From a virus: a stretch of 29,569 bases of DNA. Positions 14,185-24,033 of the stretch are shown here, in pieces (positions within the stretch are counted from its first letter, which is position 1; each line of letters begins with the position of its first letter). The stretch covers positions 1 through 29,569 of the IMG/VR virus record IMGVR_UViG_3300027749_000383; one strand, written 5' to 3'. A program made the position numbers and the translations under genes. Below the pieces are notes generated by a model, which searched no databases, was not told the DNA's origin, and saw only the letters and a list, made by a program, of their open reading frames with translations.

Positions 14185-17100
14185 ACAAACAGCTAATGTA
14201 GTTTTAACCGCCGACACTTCCCAATACAATTCTGAAATAGACGCTTCCGTACAAAGAACAGAGAAGCTAAAACAATCTGTCAATGGCCTTGTTACTACCA
14301 TGGACAAGATTGGTAAAGGTGTACGGAAGGGTCTATTCGGCTTTGCCGCAGCAGACGCTGTACTCCTTACTGGCCTTACTCTTTCGGCCTCAAAATTTGA
14401 AAAAGAGCTTGGTACCTTAAAGGCTACTTTAACTTTAAGCCAAAAAAACACCGATGCGGCTAGCGCCTCTTTGTCATCGTACCGAAAAGAAATTCAAACT
14501 CTTTCTGCCACGATTCCCGCTTCTCGCCAAGAAGTGACTGGTCTTATGACCATGATGGCAAAATTGGGCGCTAGTTCCGATTCCGCCACAAAAGCAACAA
14601 AATCTGTACTTGAACTGGGTCACGCTACTGGCGAATCTGCTACGGCAATTGCTAACAATTTAGTTCAATTAAACACCCAAATGGGAACATCCATGGGAAC
14701 AGTATCTAAGTTCTCTGACCAATTGGCAGTACTATCAGTAAAAGCTAACTCTTCTGTTGAATCCATTACTTCTTTTGCGTCCTCCTTAGCTCCAATTGCT
14801 CGTACCGCTGGGATGACGCAGCAGCAATTACTTGCCGTTTCGGCTGCCTTTAATAAAGCTGGCGCTGAAGGTTTTGCTGCAGCTAACGCGTATAACACTA
14901 TTCTTTCGGATATTACAAATTCTATTCAAACCGGTTCTCCTGCAATTTCTAAATATTCGAATCTTCTTGGTGTTACTGTAGAACAATTCAAAAAAATGGG
15001 TGCCGCGGAATACACCTCTAAGCTTTTTAATGAAATTTCACGTGGTGGCCCTGGAGCAATTAATCTTTTAAATCAGCTTGGAATTGAAGGAATTAGGGCT
15101 CAAAGGGCCATTCAAGCCGTTGCATCTTCTGGCGGTATTGAGGCAATGCTTGGCGCCTCTCAAAATTCTGGTGGTGCGGCCGAAAAGGGAAGTGGAGCGG
15201 CAACACAAAATCTATTTGATGAACTGCAAAAGAATAAAAATAGAATTGAAAATTTTACTACGGAAGTTGGCAAACCTTTAGCTGACATGGCAACTAAATT
15301 TTTGTCCGTATTTAATACGGTTGCAGAAAAAATTGATGAAATTACAAAGCCATTTCAAGGTTTTCTTGGTGTTGTCTTAGCGGTTTCTGGGGCTATCGCA
15401 ACCCTGGTTGCCGGAATGCTTTCTTTGACCAAAATTATGGCAATTCCAGCGATGCTTTCTTTTCTAGGTAAATCAACACTAGTAGGGTCTTTTAGAGCAG
15501 GAGCTGGATCCTCATCATCTTTAGTTCAGTCATATAATGATAAGCAAGGATATTATCAAAGTTTAAGAAATCAAGGGCTTTCTCACGCCGAAGCAAATAA
15601 TGAAATGCGTAGTCCTTCTGGAGCGTATGGGCCAATGGCTCCTATGAAACCGATGGGATTGGTAGAAAAAGGTTCTTATCAGTTTGGGCAAATGGCACGT
15701 CAAGCTGGTTTTACTGAAGGTGGCGGCGGCAATGCTCTATTCAAGGGCATAGGCGCTGGTCTACAAGGTTTTGCTGCCTACAACAGATGGTCTGCTGGGT
15801 TTATGGACGATGCCCGCAAAGATGGCTGGGCTAGAGGTAGTGTGCCCGGAACAACCCCTGGTGGTTCTGGCATGGGATTTGGTGCCGGAATGAAAGATAT
15901 CGGAGCCAGTTTTAAAGGATTATTTGATGGAACGAAAACTCTTGGCGAAGGATTTAAAGATTTAGGAAAGTCAACTTTAACACTTGGCCCAGCATTTCAA
16001 AATCTTGGGAAAAAAATTGGTGAAAGTGCCATTCTCAATTCCACCGTATCTAGGGGAGTTGCGGCTTTAGTGGGATCTTTTGCCCAGTTGAGTTTTGCCT
16101 CCTTGCGTCTTGCTGCCAGTTTTGTTGGCGCCATTGGAAAATTCATGATGCAGCAAATTGGCGGCAGCCTTTTGGGTATGGCCACAAACCCAATCATGCT
16201 GCTAATGGGTGGCATGATGCTAAAAAACAAATATGATGAAGATTTAGCAGCGTTGAAAAAACCCTTTGATGAAGCATCTATGGCTATTAGAAAATATGAT
16301 GATGCACTTGGAATTTCAACAAAGAAAATTTTGTCGTTTTCAGATGCAGTAGACCAGGCACGAGGAAATACTACAAACAATGCCGTGAATGTATCTACCG
16401 CTTCTACCGTAAATTCTAGCGACACCGCCATAGCTGCATCAAAACCATATACAAACGACGCTGTAAAAAATCTTACTAAAGACGAAGCTCCGTCTTGGGT
16501 TAGGCGTCTTGGAATTACAGATCCAAAAGAAATGGAAGCTGTAAAGTTTGATTTAATTAAAAGGTTTGGATCCGTTGATGCACAAAAAATAATAGATAGC
16601 GCAGTGGGGTCTACAAACACCGCAAAAGATATCAGAGTTCAAGACTTAGAAAAATCAGTATCGTTTGGAACTACCGTTACACAGTCCGCTAGAGGTAAAT
16701 ATAATACGCCAACAACAGACTGGAGAAGCGAAATGACTCCAGAGGCTATAAGCAAATTTAAAGAGAATTCTTTTGGAGCAGTTGGAACTTTTTCAGCACA
16801 GCAGACGCAAAAATACGGAGTTAAAGCTGGAGAACAAGCTGGCTACGTAGGATTTCTTAGACTTTTAAAGGGAATTAAAGATATAGATCCTACTTATCGA
16901 ACAAAATATATAGAAATGCTGCAAGACCAATATCTTGGCGGAAAAAGTATCGGATACGACAGCACGGATACCGAAAAAACAATTCTTAAAAAAATTGGAA
17001 ACGAGACAATAAAGAAGCAGTTTGGAGATGACGTTTCTGCCACTGGGATTAAAGAGGCTGAAGCTACTCTAAAAAGAATGCAAACAACTGGTAGAAATAC

Positions 17101-18958
17101 AATTACAGACAGAATTCAAAATTCTGGAGCAATTGGAATTTTTGCTACCGACAGAAATATTCAACAAATTGGAGTAGCCGATCAGGGTGGCCTATATGGT
17201 GCGCAGATGGCACTGTCGGAACAAGCAAAATCTTACGCAAATACTTTTGGAAAAGGGCTTACCGGAGCATATGATGAACTTCAAAAATTTAAAACAGCCG
17301 TTGGCAATACTGAAGACAAACTTTACAAGCTTGCACAAGCCGCTCAAGATGTTATTCTTTACGAACAGCAAAGAAAGCAGCCATTTCAAACAAGAAATCA
17401 AAATTTCACTGACGTAACGGATAGATTCACAAATGCTGCCGAAGCTTACAAAAAGAACCCAAATGACAAATCTGTTCTTGACGAGTTTACTGCGTCTAAA
17501 ACTGAATACGAAAAAAAGTCTGACGAATATCAATCTTTTGTTCAAGGTATTGTACAGACAACAATAAGTTTTCAAAAGCAGATGACAAGATCCGATAGAG
17601 ATTATAAAATTTCTATGAATCATTCTGAAAGAGATCATAATAAACAAATTCAAAGAATGATTGAAGATGGAGCCAAGTCTTTATACGATCCATATTCAAG
17701 AATGACACCGCAAAGACGCAGTAGTGCGAATAGCCTTATTGGCAATATGGCTTCACAAACTCAAGCCCTTACTCAACAACGTCACAATTTGGACATTCTT
17801 AAAAAGGCAGGACTTTCAATAAAAGTTATTGACGCTTTAGGTCTTGGCACTCCAGATAAAGCTGGGCAAGCCGCTAGCCTTGTTGCTGAAATAAATTCTG
17901 ACCCAGAGCTTATCGGTCAGTTGAATAGAGCTGTTCAGGGACAAATTAGCGCCGCCGGAAGTCTCCTTAAAAGTCAGTACAATAGATCTTATCGGCTTGG
18001 TGAAGAAGATAGAGCAACACAAATTAAAGACACCGCTGCGCAAAGAAAACAAGCTTTAGCAGATGCTACAACAGACTTAGCGGATTCATTCAAACAGATA
18101 ACCGGTTCTATGAATGATATGGCCGCTACTGCTTTAACAAACCTTACAAAAATTCTTGGTAAGCAGGGCGGAGCAATCGGTAGGGAAATAAAAACTGCTG
18201 TTAAGTCTTATAAAAATGCTCAATTAGAGATGAGTCAAACAAGCGCTAGTGCAATTTATGCAACAGCTGGAAACATTGCAACTGGCGCGGCAACAAGTTT
18301 GTGGGGAAGAGGTCTTGAGCAGGGAGACGGCGGGCCTAAAATTGTTAAGCATAAAGGCGATGATACCGGATTGTATTCGGTTGCTTACACTCTTGCCGCA
18401 ATGGATAAAATTGACGCTGTCGATATTAAAAAAGCTTACGCATTCATCGCTGACCAATCTAAGTTGATTGGGATGCCGGCTGCGGGTCACGCTGTAGGAA
18501 CTTACACAGACTCTAGCGGGAAAAATCCGCTTTATACTATTTTTCTTGGAGATGGGCAGGTCTCGTTTAACGGTGCTGCAATGTCCGAATCTGATTTCCG
18601 CAAACAGCACAAGGGTTATGTTTCAAAGGGTTGGAAAGCGTTTGCTGACGGCGGTATTGTAACTGGCCCTACGGCTTCTGTTATTGGTGAGGCGGGACAT
18701 CCCGAAGCGGTTATTCCGCTTAATTCCAGAGGATTTGGATTTATGGCTAACTACACCAATCAGGTGGCTAGAGAAGTCATGCAACTAAGCTACAAGTCTC
18801 CATTAAACCGCCCTACTGAATCTATGGGCAACACTTCAATTAACCGCTCTACGAACTTCTCTGGAGACGTTACCGTGGTTGCTAGCGACCCTAATGCTAT
18901 GGCAAGACAACTTGAGCAAAAGGCAAGAATGAGCGCCTTGACGGGAGGCAGAAGATGA
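14177..18958 (+). CDS. Tape measure protein
   Basis: The longest gene, 1593 aa. The N-terminus (ANVVLTADTSQYNSEIDASV) is typical of tape measure proteins, and residues about 110-310 match the TP901/PhageMin_Tail-like core. Hydrophobic helices lie near 395-430, 626-655 and 662-683. Residues about 1130-1340 are polar and helical with repeated Arg/Asp pairs, and the end has GGIVTGPTASVIGEAGHPEAVIPL (about 1491-1515), a common tape measure ending. It sets tail length during tube assembly and is ejected before DNA; at the general rule of about 0.15 nm per residue the tail would be near 240 nm. It starts within the chaperone extension and its stop overlaps the next ATG (ATGA). Confidence 0.92.
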   Translation: MAEQTANVVLTADTSQYNSEIDASVQRTEKLKQSVNGLVTTMDKIGKGVRKGLFGFAAADAVLLTGLTLSASKFEKELGTLKATLTLSQKNTDAASASLSSYRKEIQTLSATIPASRQEVTGLMTMMAKLGASSDSATKATKSVLELGHATGESATAIANNLVQLNTQMGTSMGTVSKFSDQLAVLSVKANSSVESITSFASSLAPIARTAGMTQQQLLAVSAAFNKAGAEGFAAANAYNTILSDITNSIQTGSPAISKYSNLLGVTVEQFKKMGAAEYTSKLFNEISRGGPGAINLLNQLGIEGIRAQRAIQAVASSGGIEAMLGASQNSGGAAEKGSGAATQNLFDELQKNKNRIENFTTEVGKPLADMATKFLSVFNTVAEKIDEITKPFQGFLGVVLAVSGAIATLVAGMLSLTKIMAIPAMLSFLGKSTLVGSFRAGAGSSSSLVQSYNDKQGYYQSLRNQGLSHAEANNEMRSPSGAYGPMAPMKPMGLVEKGSYQFGQMARQAGFTEGGGGNALFKGIGAGLQGFAAYNRWSAGFMDDARKDGWARGSVPGTTPGGSGMGFGAGMKDIGASFKGLFDGTKTLGEGFKDLGKSTLTLGPAFQNLGKKIGESAILNSTVSRGVAALVGSFAQLSFASLRLAASFVGAIGKFMMQQIGGSLLGMATNPIMLLMGGMMLKNKYDEDLAALKKPFDEASMAIRKYDDALGISTKKILSFSDAVDQARGNTTNNAVNVSTASTVNSSDTAIAASKPYTNDAVKNLTKDEAPSWVRRLGITDPKEMEAVKFDLIKRFGSVDAQKIIDSAVGSTNTAKDIRVQDLEKSVSFGTTVTQSARGKYNTPTTDWRSEMTPEAISKFKENSFGAVGTFSAQQTQKYGVKAGEQAGYVGFLRLLKGIKDIDPTYRTKYIEMLQDQYLGGKSIGYDSTDTEKTILKKIGNETIKKQFGDDVSATGIKEAEATLKRMQTTGRNTITDRIQNSGAIGIFATDRNIQQIGVADQGGLYGAQMALSEQAKSYANTFGKGLTGAYDELQKFKTAVGNTEDKLYKLAQAAQDVILYEQQRKQPFQTRNQNFTDVTDRFTNAAEAYKKNPNDKSVLDEFTASKTEYEKKSDEYQSFVQGIVQTTISFQKQMTRSDRDYKISMNHSERDHNKQIQRMIEDGAKSLYDPYSRMTPQRRSSANSLIGNMASQTQALTQQRHNLDILKKAGLSIKVIDALGLGTPDKAGQAASLVAEINSDPELIGQLNRAVQGQISAAGSLLKSQYNRSYRLGEEDRATQIKDTAAQRKQALADATTDLADSFKQITGSMNDMAATALTNLTKILGKQGGAIGREIKTAVKSYKNAQLEMSQTSASAIYATAGNIATGAATSLWGRGLEQGDGGPKIVKHKGDDTGLYSVAYTLAAMDKIDAVDIKKAYAFIADQSKLIGMPAAGHAVGTYTDSSGKNPLYTIFLGDGQVSFNGAAMSESDFRKQHKGYVSKGWKAFADGGIVTGPTASVIGEAGHPEAVIPLNSRGFGFMANYTNQVAREVMQLSYKSPLNRPTESMGNTSINRSTNFSGDVTVVASDPNAMARQLEQKARMSALTGGRR

Positions 18959-19419
18959 CAGATATTCCCACGCGTCCAATCGCTGATTCCGCGTTTGCAA
19001 TGTCTATTTATACATCTGCTGGAACCTGGCTAAATTTAAACGATAAATCGAATTATGTTGTAGCTGGAGATTCCTTGGGAAACGTTGCTACCTCGTGGAG
19101 AAAGACTGAAGTTCAAAACCCTTACGTTGAAGGAAAATTTCTCGTTCACGCTGTCAAAGAAATGGTTACTGAGGACATTAAAGTTTGGGTTTCAGGATCA
19201 AGTCAATCTTTATTACGAGACAATATAGACGCTATTGTTGATCAATTTAGTCAACTTAGTTACCAAGTTAAATTTAATTTTGGAAACTCTCAAATTACTT
19301 GGAATTGCCAAACTGCCGATTATTCAATTGAAATGACAAGAGAGTACATGCACGCAATGTACGTACCTGTAAAATTTAGTGTACCAAGATTTCCAACCGT
19401 TATCAGGAGTACGATTTAA
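18955..19419 (+). CDS. Distal tail-like minor tail protein
   Basis: A 154-residue protein directly after the tape measure gene, where the distal tail protein sits in siphophages. It begins MTDIPTRPIADSAFAMSIYT and includes NYVVAGDSLGNVATSWRKTEVQNPYVEG and a pattern of alternating strands ending in PVKFSVPRFP. This fits the small tail-tip proteins that cap the tube, but no named motif is decisive. GGGAGG six bases before ATG and ATGA overlap show strong coupling to the tape measure gene. Confidence 0.55.
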   Translation: MTDIPTRPIADSAFAMSIYTSAGTWLNLNDKSNYVVAGDSLGNVATSWRKTEVQNPYVEGKFLVHAVKEMVTEDIKVWVSGSSQSLLRDNIDAIVDQFSQLSYQVKFNFGNSQITWNCQTADYSIEMTREYMHAMYVPVKFSVPRFPTVIRSTI

Positions 19420-21450
19420 ATGGCTCAATTGTCCACGTACGGAGCTAAATACTTTATAAATTGTCTATTTGGTAAATCTCAAACTCCATATAGCACGTTT
19501 TATTTGGGCCTTTCGACGGCACCAATTTACGAATATAATAACGGTTCTGGTATTTCTGAGCCGAGCGCTGCCAATGGATATGCTAGACAATCGTATGTAA
19601 ACTCTTATTCCGGTGCCCTAGCAACCATTATTGCCAAGAAAATTGAATCAAGCGTTGCAACTGTAATCACGCAGGCTTCGCATGGATATGTCGCTGGGCA
19701 AAGAATTAGCGTATCGGTCAATGACCCCCAATTTGATAAAACTGGTAAGTCAACTTCGTACTGGACTACTGATGCAACCGAAGTTGTAGCGGCTCCTACG
19801 ACCACTTCTTTCACTTACGCGTGCGTAGCCGCAAACGTTGGCGGGGCAATTACTTCTTTAACTAGATCCTCCAATGTAGTTACGGTCGTAACAAGCGCAG
19901 CCCATAACCTATCTATAGGTCAAACTATATACATAACAAACACAACTAGCGGAACTTTTAATGGAATTTATAAAATTCAAAGTTCATCAAGTGCTAGTAA
20001 TTTTACCTATAGTCAAGTTGGAGCAAATGAAACCGAATCATCTTCTCCAGGATTTGTTTACGTATCGACTTCTGGTTCCGCTAAGCCCTTCGTCAACATA
20101 GTTGGTGCGCGACAAGTTTCTTCAGCATCAGCGTTTCTTTTTACAGATACAAGTTCTTTACTTTCAGCTGGCGATTATGTTTCTATTTCAAGTGGAAGCA
20201 ATTCAAGCGTAGATACTTTTAGAACTACACAATTACCCAATCTGGCAATAGGAAACGACTACATTGACGATTCTAGACAAGTTCTTTCCGCGAATAACTC
20301 TTTAAACATTGTTTCCTACGCCAATAGTACATTTGAAGGAACACACGGATGGACCGCCACTGGTGGAACCACATCGACTGTTTCAAAATCTGTTGCAGGA
20401 GAGACTAACTATTTTCAAGCAGTAAGAGCTTCTGGCACAACAAACTTAGTATTTACCTCTGATTACGTTATTGGAATTACCGCTGGATCAAGATACGCAA
20501 TTGGTTTAGATTACCAAGCGTCTTTGGCTGGCGCCACTGGAACTGTATTAACCGTAAGTTGGTATCCATCATCTGGATCTACACCTATAACCGGCTCCCC
20601 GGTAACGGTAAAGGCGCAAACTGGAACAACGACTGGCTGGTCTACACTTTACGAAACTTTAGTTGCTCCAGCACTTGCTACTAGGGCAAAAATAACGTTT
20701 ACTCACGTTAGTGCCACTGGCGCGAATACTGTAAAAATTAGAAAGCCAATCATTGCCCTTACTCCAGAGGCGCCAACAATTACTCAATCTGGTGGAACAA
20801 TCCCTACACATTTTAGAATTAGCGCGATAACTCCGAGCGGAGAAACTCCTCCAGGTGCTTTTGTTCAAGCTAGTATTTTAACCACTGGAACCGTCAGTTA
20901 TACGATTCCAACCGTTTATTCTGGAGCAACTGCATACAGGATTTATGCGTATGTTGGAAACATTGAAAACTCTGTTATTAACAATGCATATTTAAAACCG
21001 CAACTAGTTACTACCGTTACAGCCACGAGCGGAACTTTTGCAGCCTCACTAGTGCCCTCCACGGGTTTTTCTAAAACTTGGTCAGCTTTTTGGTATCCAG
21101 GAGGATACACAGCTGGCATAACTAGTGTAGTTTCAGATTCAATTAGAGATGGTGTCTATTCGGATACTAGATTTTCTCCAGCAAGCAATGGCGCTTTTGG
21201 GTATGCATCAAAACTTGCGAATTGGATTACCGAATCAGATGGACATGTCTTTAACGGGTCTAATATTTTATTTGGTCCATGTACTACTTCTGATTGGGGA
21301 ACTTTAGTTAGTTGGTTTATTAGCGACAGCCAATATGGCGGAAATGTAATTGCGTATGGAACCCTATACGATAAAATTAACATTTCAGTTGGAGACACTT
21401 TTTCTTTTGGTTACGGATCTATTTCTTTCAAGCTTTTCTCTGGATATTAA
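19420..21450 (+). CDS. Tail fibre/tip protein: fibre-like domain interrupted by multiple inserted beta domains
   Basis: A 676-residue, Ser/Thr/Gly-rich protein. Residues 1-65 (FYLGLSTAP, ISEPSAANGYARQSY) and 600-676 (ILFGPCTTSDWGTLVSWFI, GGNVIAYGTLYDKINISVGDTF) look like the two halves of one small fibre domain, whose uninterrupted form may be the gene at 26964. Between them lie FCCH-like modules (about 77-140 and 150-215), a carbohydrate-binding-module-like jelly roll (about 295-447, with STFEGTHGWTA), and an FN3-like part (about 448-545). The protein is probably an external tail-tip or adhesion component. AGGAG precedes the ATG. No enzyme motif is evident. Confidence 0.6.
   Translation: MAQLSTYGAKYFINCLFGKSQTPYSTFYLGLSTAPIYEYNNGSGISEPSAANGYARQSYVNSYSGALATIIAKKIESSVATVITQASHGYVAGQRISVSVNDPQFDKTGKSTSYWTTDATEVVAAPTTTSFTYACVAANVGGAITSLTRSSNVVTVVTSAAHNLSIGQTIYITNTTSGTFNGIYKIQSSSSASNFTYSQVGANETESSSPGFVYVSTSGSAKPFVNIVGARQVSSASAFLFTDTSSLLSAGDYVSISSGSNSSVDTFRTTQLPNLAIGNDYIDDSRQVLSANNSLNIVSYANSTFEGTHGWTATGGTTSTVSKSVAGETNYFQAVRASGTTNLVFTSDYVIGITAGSRYAIGLDYQASLAGATGTVLTVSWYPSSGSTPITGSPVTVKAQTGTTTGWSTLYETLVAPALATRAKITFTHVSATGANTVKIRKPIIALTPEAPTITQSGGTIPTHFRISAITPSGETPPGAFVQASILTTGTVSYTIPTVYSGATAYRIYAYVGNIENSVINNAYLKPQLVTTVTATSGTFAASLVPSTGFSKTWSAFWYPGGYTAGITSVVSDSIRDGVYSDTRFSPASNGAFGYASKLANWITESDGHVFNGSNILFGPCTTSDWGTLVSWFISDSQYGGNVIAYGTLYDKINISVGDTFSFGYGSISFKLFSGY
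19648..20064 (+). other. Two tandem FCCH-like modules within tail protein
   Basis: Residues about 77-140 (ASHGYVAGQ, then TTSFTYA) and 150-215 (AAHNLSIGQ, FNGIYKIQ, SNFTYSQ) repeat the module seen in the decoration protein. The second copy matches the decoration copy most closely: AH-x-[FL]S[VI]GQ, then FNG[IV], then FTY. Confidence 0.6.
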
Positions 21451-24033
21451 ATGACAGATTACATTAGTCAGGGAGTCGGAGAAATTCTTGTTTCTTTTGA
21501 GGGAAAAGCAAAAGGAAAAAATAGTCAATATTCCGTTTCAGCAAATAGTTCTTTGGCAAAAATTGTTCCTTTGAGAAAAGCTTACATTAAGCTCGACGAT
21601 TATGTAATTGTCGACGGCGTTCCTAGAAAGAAATTTGATGCTGGTGCTAGATATTCCGTAACCTCTACTGCTTCGGCAACAAAAACTTTTTACGAAAAAT
21701 CAAGTAATCCAAAATCTGTAGATTTGGGACAAACTTTAAGATTTGCTCTTGGAGAATCTTCCGATAGCGTTGGAAGATGGCGTGGAGACGGCAACGACAA
21801 ATATGCGGTTACTTATACTGGCGGCGTAGCAACAAACGGATATTATCACCCGGCAATCATTGGACCAGCTGGATACGCAGCAAATTTTAAAATTGGTGAT
21901 TTTGTTACCCTTGAATCAAATGGCAGCGGATCTGGAAATTACGTTATTTACGACATAGCGTCTGACAATAGTTTTGTAAATCTATTATCTTCTATAGATA
22001 TTGGAACTAGTAGCGACGGTACTGCGCGTTTGTATCTTAAAAAACAAATTTCTCCATATTCATCAGGAACAATCAGAGATTCTGTTTTATTTAATTTGTA
22101 CTCTCCAACTAAATATTCTGGAAAAGTTTCTCTTGGTTCCACCTATACAGTTGATACTGACCTTGGAGATTATTCAGTTTTAAATATAACAACGAGCAAT
22201 ACCCATTGGTTTTATTCTGGTTTAGAAATTATTATTCCAGCATCTGCCTGGAGTGGTTCCACTACTTGGACTGGAAAAAATGGTACTGAAGTCTATGTGG
22301 TAGATGGAGTTTCTGGTGATAAAAGTTTTACAATTTTAGCTAGAAAAAATTGGACTCCAGCAACCCCTACATACACATTTAACTCTGGGTATTACGCGTA
22401 TCCAAATATAACTCCAGAATACGGAAACCACTCATACATTCAAGAAGAAAAATTATATTCATATAACTCTTTAGATTTTTATAATACAAATTTAAGTCAT
22501 CTATACACATCTCCGAAGCGTTTGGGGGCGGTTGACGAATTTAGCATGTGCATAGTTGCGGCTCCAAAACAAAATGACAGTCTTATGTCAATTCTTAGTG
22601 GCGTGGATACAACAATTTATGAATCAAATAATTATGCATTCAATGATAGAAACGCATCTGCATCTTGCAGAATTTTGTCAATTTCAAGAGCCGCCGGCAT
22701 AACCACTGTAAACTTGGCTACTCCTGGATTTCAATTTTCAGTAGCAGATTCTTTTACCATTAAAAACATTTTTGATAATAGTTTTAATGGAACTTACACA
22801 GTATTAACAGCTCCCAGCGCAGTTCAGTTTACATATAAAAATCCCGGACAAGATGTTACCTATACAACGGTTCCAGATGGTTCTGTTTTTATTTATACAA
22901 CCACAGAAGACGATAAGTACAGAACGGGATCTCCGTTTATTTGGCAAAGAGGCGATACTGTATTTTTTGGTGATGACCAAACTAATTTAGATTTTGTAAA
23001 AACTAGCTCTAATGCGTCTAAAGAGTCTCCAAACTATTATCTTATTTCTTGTGCAAAAGACAGTATTAGTCTTTATGTTTCAAATAAATACGGAGTAGTT
23101 AATAAAACCGTTTCAAGAAAACTACAAAAGAATAGAAAAAATTTAATTACAAATCCAGATTTTGCAGCCGGCTCCTCTGGTTGGACTGGCGGTACAAGAA
23201 CTCTTTCTGCCAATAATGCATTTTACGGAAGTGATTATGTACTTGCGTTGGGAACAGAAACATCAGCAACTGCTCCTTTTTCTGCGTATGCTAGAGACAC
23301 CTCTGGAAACGTTACACTGACAGTAGCAAATGCTTTTACGGCTGGAGAGTTCTTTTACATTCCGCAGATGTCAGATGCAAACTGGGTTTCAAATTTTCCT
23401 ACTGCTTTGTACGGAGTAATTCAAAGCAGGACTTCTACGACAATTGTTTTTAATCAGGGAAATACAAATTACCCACTTTCTTCGTATACAGCACTATCGG
23501 TCTCAGGATTGTCACTATCTCAACTTCCGCGACAAAGCGCTAAAACATATACAACCGCCTTTGTAGACCAAAAAGATAATATTGGTTTTAGTTTTGCCGC
23601 AATGGGATCTGCAGGATCTGTGTGGGCAGCTTTTTATAATGGTGCAACGTTACTTGAAACCAGATTCATTTCCGCCTTTAGTGATGCTTCTCCACTTTCT
23701 GGAACGTGGTCAGATTATTTAATTATTAATAGAGCTTCTTCACTTGTTAAAAACTCTCCCGCTACTACTACCGCAATTAGATTTTATATTGCAGGGAACA
23801 CGACTAAAATTAGCGGCGTAGTAGCTGAGCCAAATCCTCAAAATTATAATTATTTTGTAGGAGATGGTCCAAAATATGACCTTGATTTTTCCGTAGGTAG
23901 AATGACCGGAACATTTTCACCAGAAACCATATTTAACGGAGCCTTGTTAGAAGTGGATTATTGGAATTCAGCGCTAGACTATTCCGCAGTTAACGAAGTG
24001 TTTGCCAAACTTAGAACGGTTTATGGTGGTTAA
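21451..24033 (+). CDS. Large tail protein with LamG-like and carbohydrate-binding-like domains (receptor-binding candidate)
   Basis: An 860-residue protein. The N-terminal 80 residues (MTDYISQGVGEILVSFEG) are unlike the rest and may attach to the tail tip. The region from about 330 to the end fits a LamG/concanavalin-like fold in pieces: 330-401, 485-560 and 803-860, the last with FSPETIFNGALLEVDYWNSAL. It is interrupted by an FCCH-like module (about 402-484; SFNGTYTVL, VQFTYK) and by a carbohydrate-binding-like domain (about 561-795; NLITNPDFAAGSSGWT), which itself seems to hold another module (about 618-690). Further modules may lie at 140-200 and 240-300. Binding of host surface glycans is a reasonable inference. 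The stop of the upstream gene abuts the ATG; the ribosome site is weak. Confidence 0.6.
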   Translation: MTDYISQGVGEILVSFEGKAKGKNSQYSVSANSSLAKIVPLRKAYIKLDDYVIVDGVPRKKFDAGARYSVTSTASATKTFYEKSSNPKSVDLGQTLRFALGESSDSVGRWRGDGNDKYAVTYTGGVATNGYYHPAIIGPAGYAANFKIGDFVTLESNGSGSGNYVIYDIASDNSFVNLLSSIDIGTSSDGTARLYLKKQISPYSSGTIRDSVLFNLYSPTKYSGKVSLGSTYTVDTDLGDYSVLNITTSNTHWFYSGLEIIIPASAWSGSTTWTGKNGTEVYVVDGVSGDKSFTILARKNWTPATPTYTFNSGYYAYPNITPEYGNHSYIQEEKLYSYNSLDFYNTNLSHLYTSPKRLGAVDEFSMCIVAAPKQNDSLMSILSGVDTTIYESNNYAFNDRNASASCRILSISRAAGITTVNLATPGFQFSVADSFTIKNIFDNSFNGTYTVLTAPSAVQFTYKNPGQDVTYTTVPDGSVFIYTTTEDDKYRTGSPFIWQRGDTVFFGDDQTNLDFVKTSSNASKESPNYYLISCAKDSISLYVSNKYGVVNKTVSRKLQKNRKNLITNPDFAAGSSGWTGGTRTLSANNAFYGSDYVLALGTETSATAPFSAYARDTSGNVTLTVANAFTAGEFFYIPQMSDANWVSNFPTALYGVIQSRTSTTIVFNQGNTNYPLSSYTALSVSGLSLSQLPRQSAKTYTTAFVDQKDNIGFSFAAMGSAGSVWAAFYNGATLLETRFISAFSDASPLSGTWSDYLIINRASSLVKNSPATTTAIRFYIAGNTTKISGVVAEPNPQNYNYFVGDGPKYDLDFSVGRMTGTFSPETIFNGALLEVDYWNSALDYSAVNEVFAKLRTVYGG
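22654..22902 (+). other. FCCH-like module interrupting the LamG-like domain
   Basis: Residues about 402-484 contain ITTVNLATPGFQFSVADSF, FNGTYTVL and VQFTYKN, the same order of motifs as the modules at 6789 and 19867. LamG-like sequence lies on both sides. Confidence 0.5.

Noticed and set aside
15997-16620. 207-residue open frame on the minus strand
   Set aside because: Contained in the tape measure gene; no ribosome site and low-information sequence, so a chance antisense frame.
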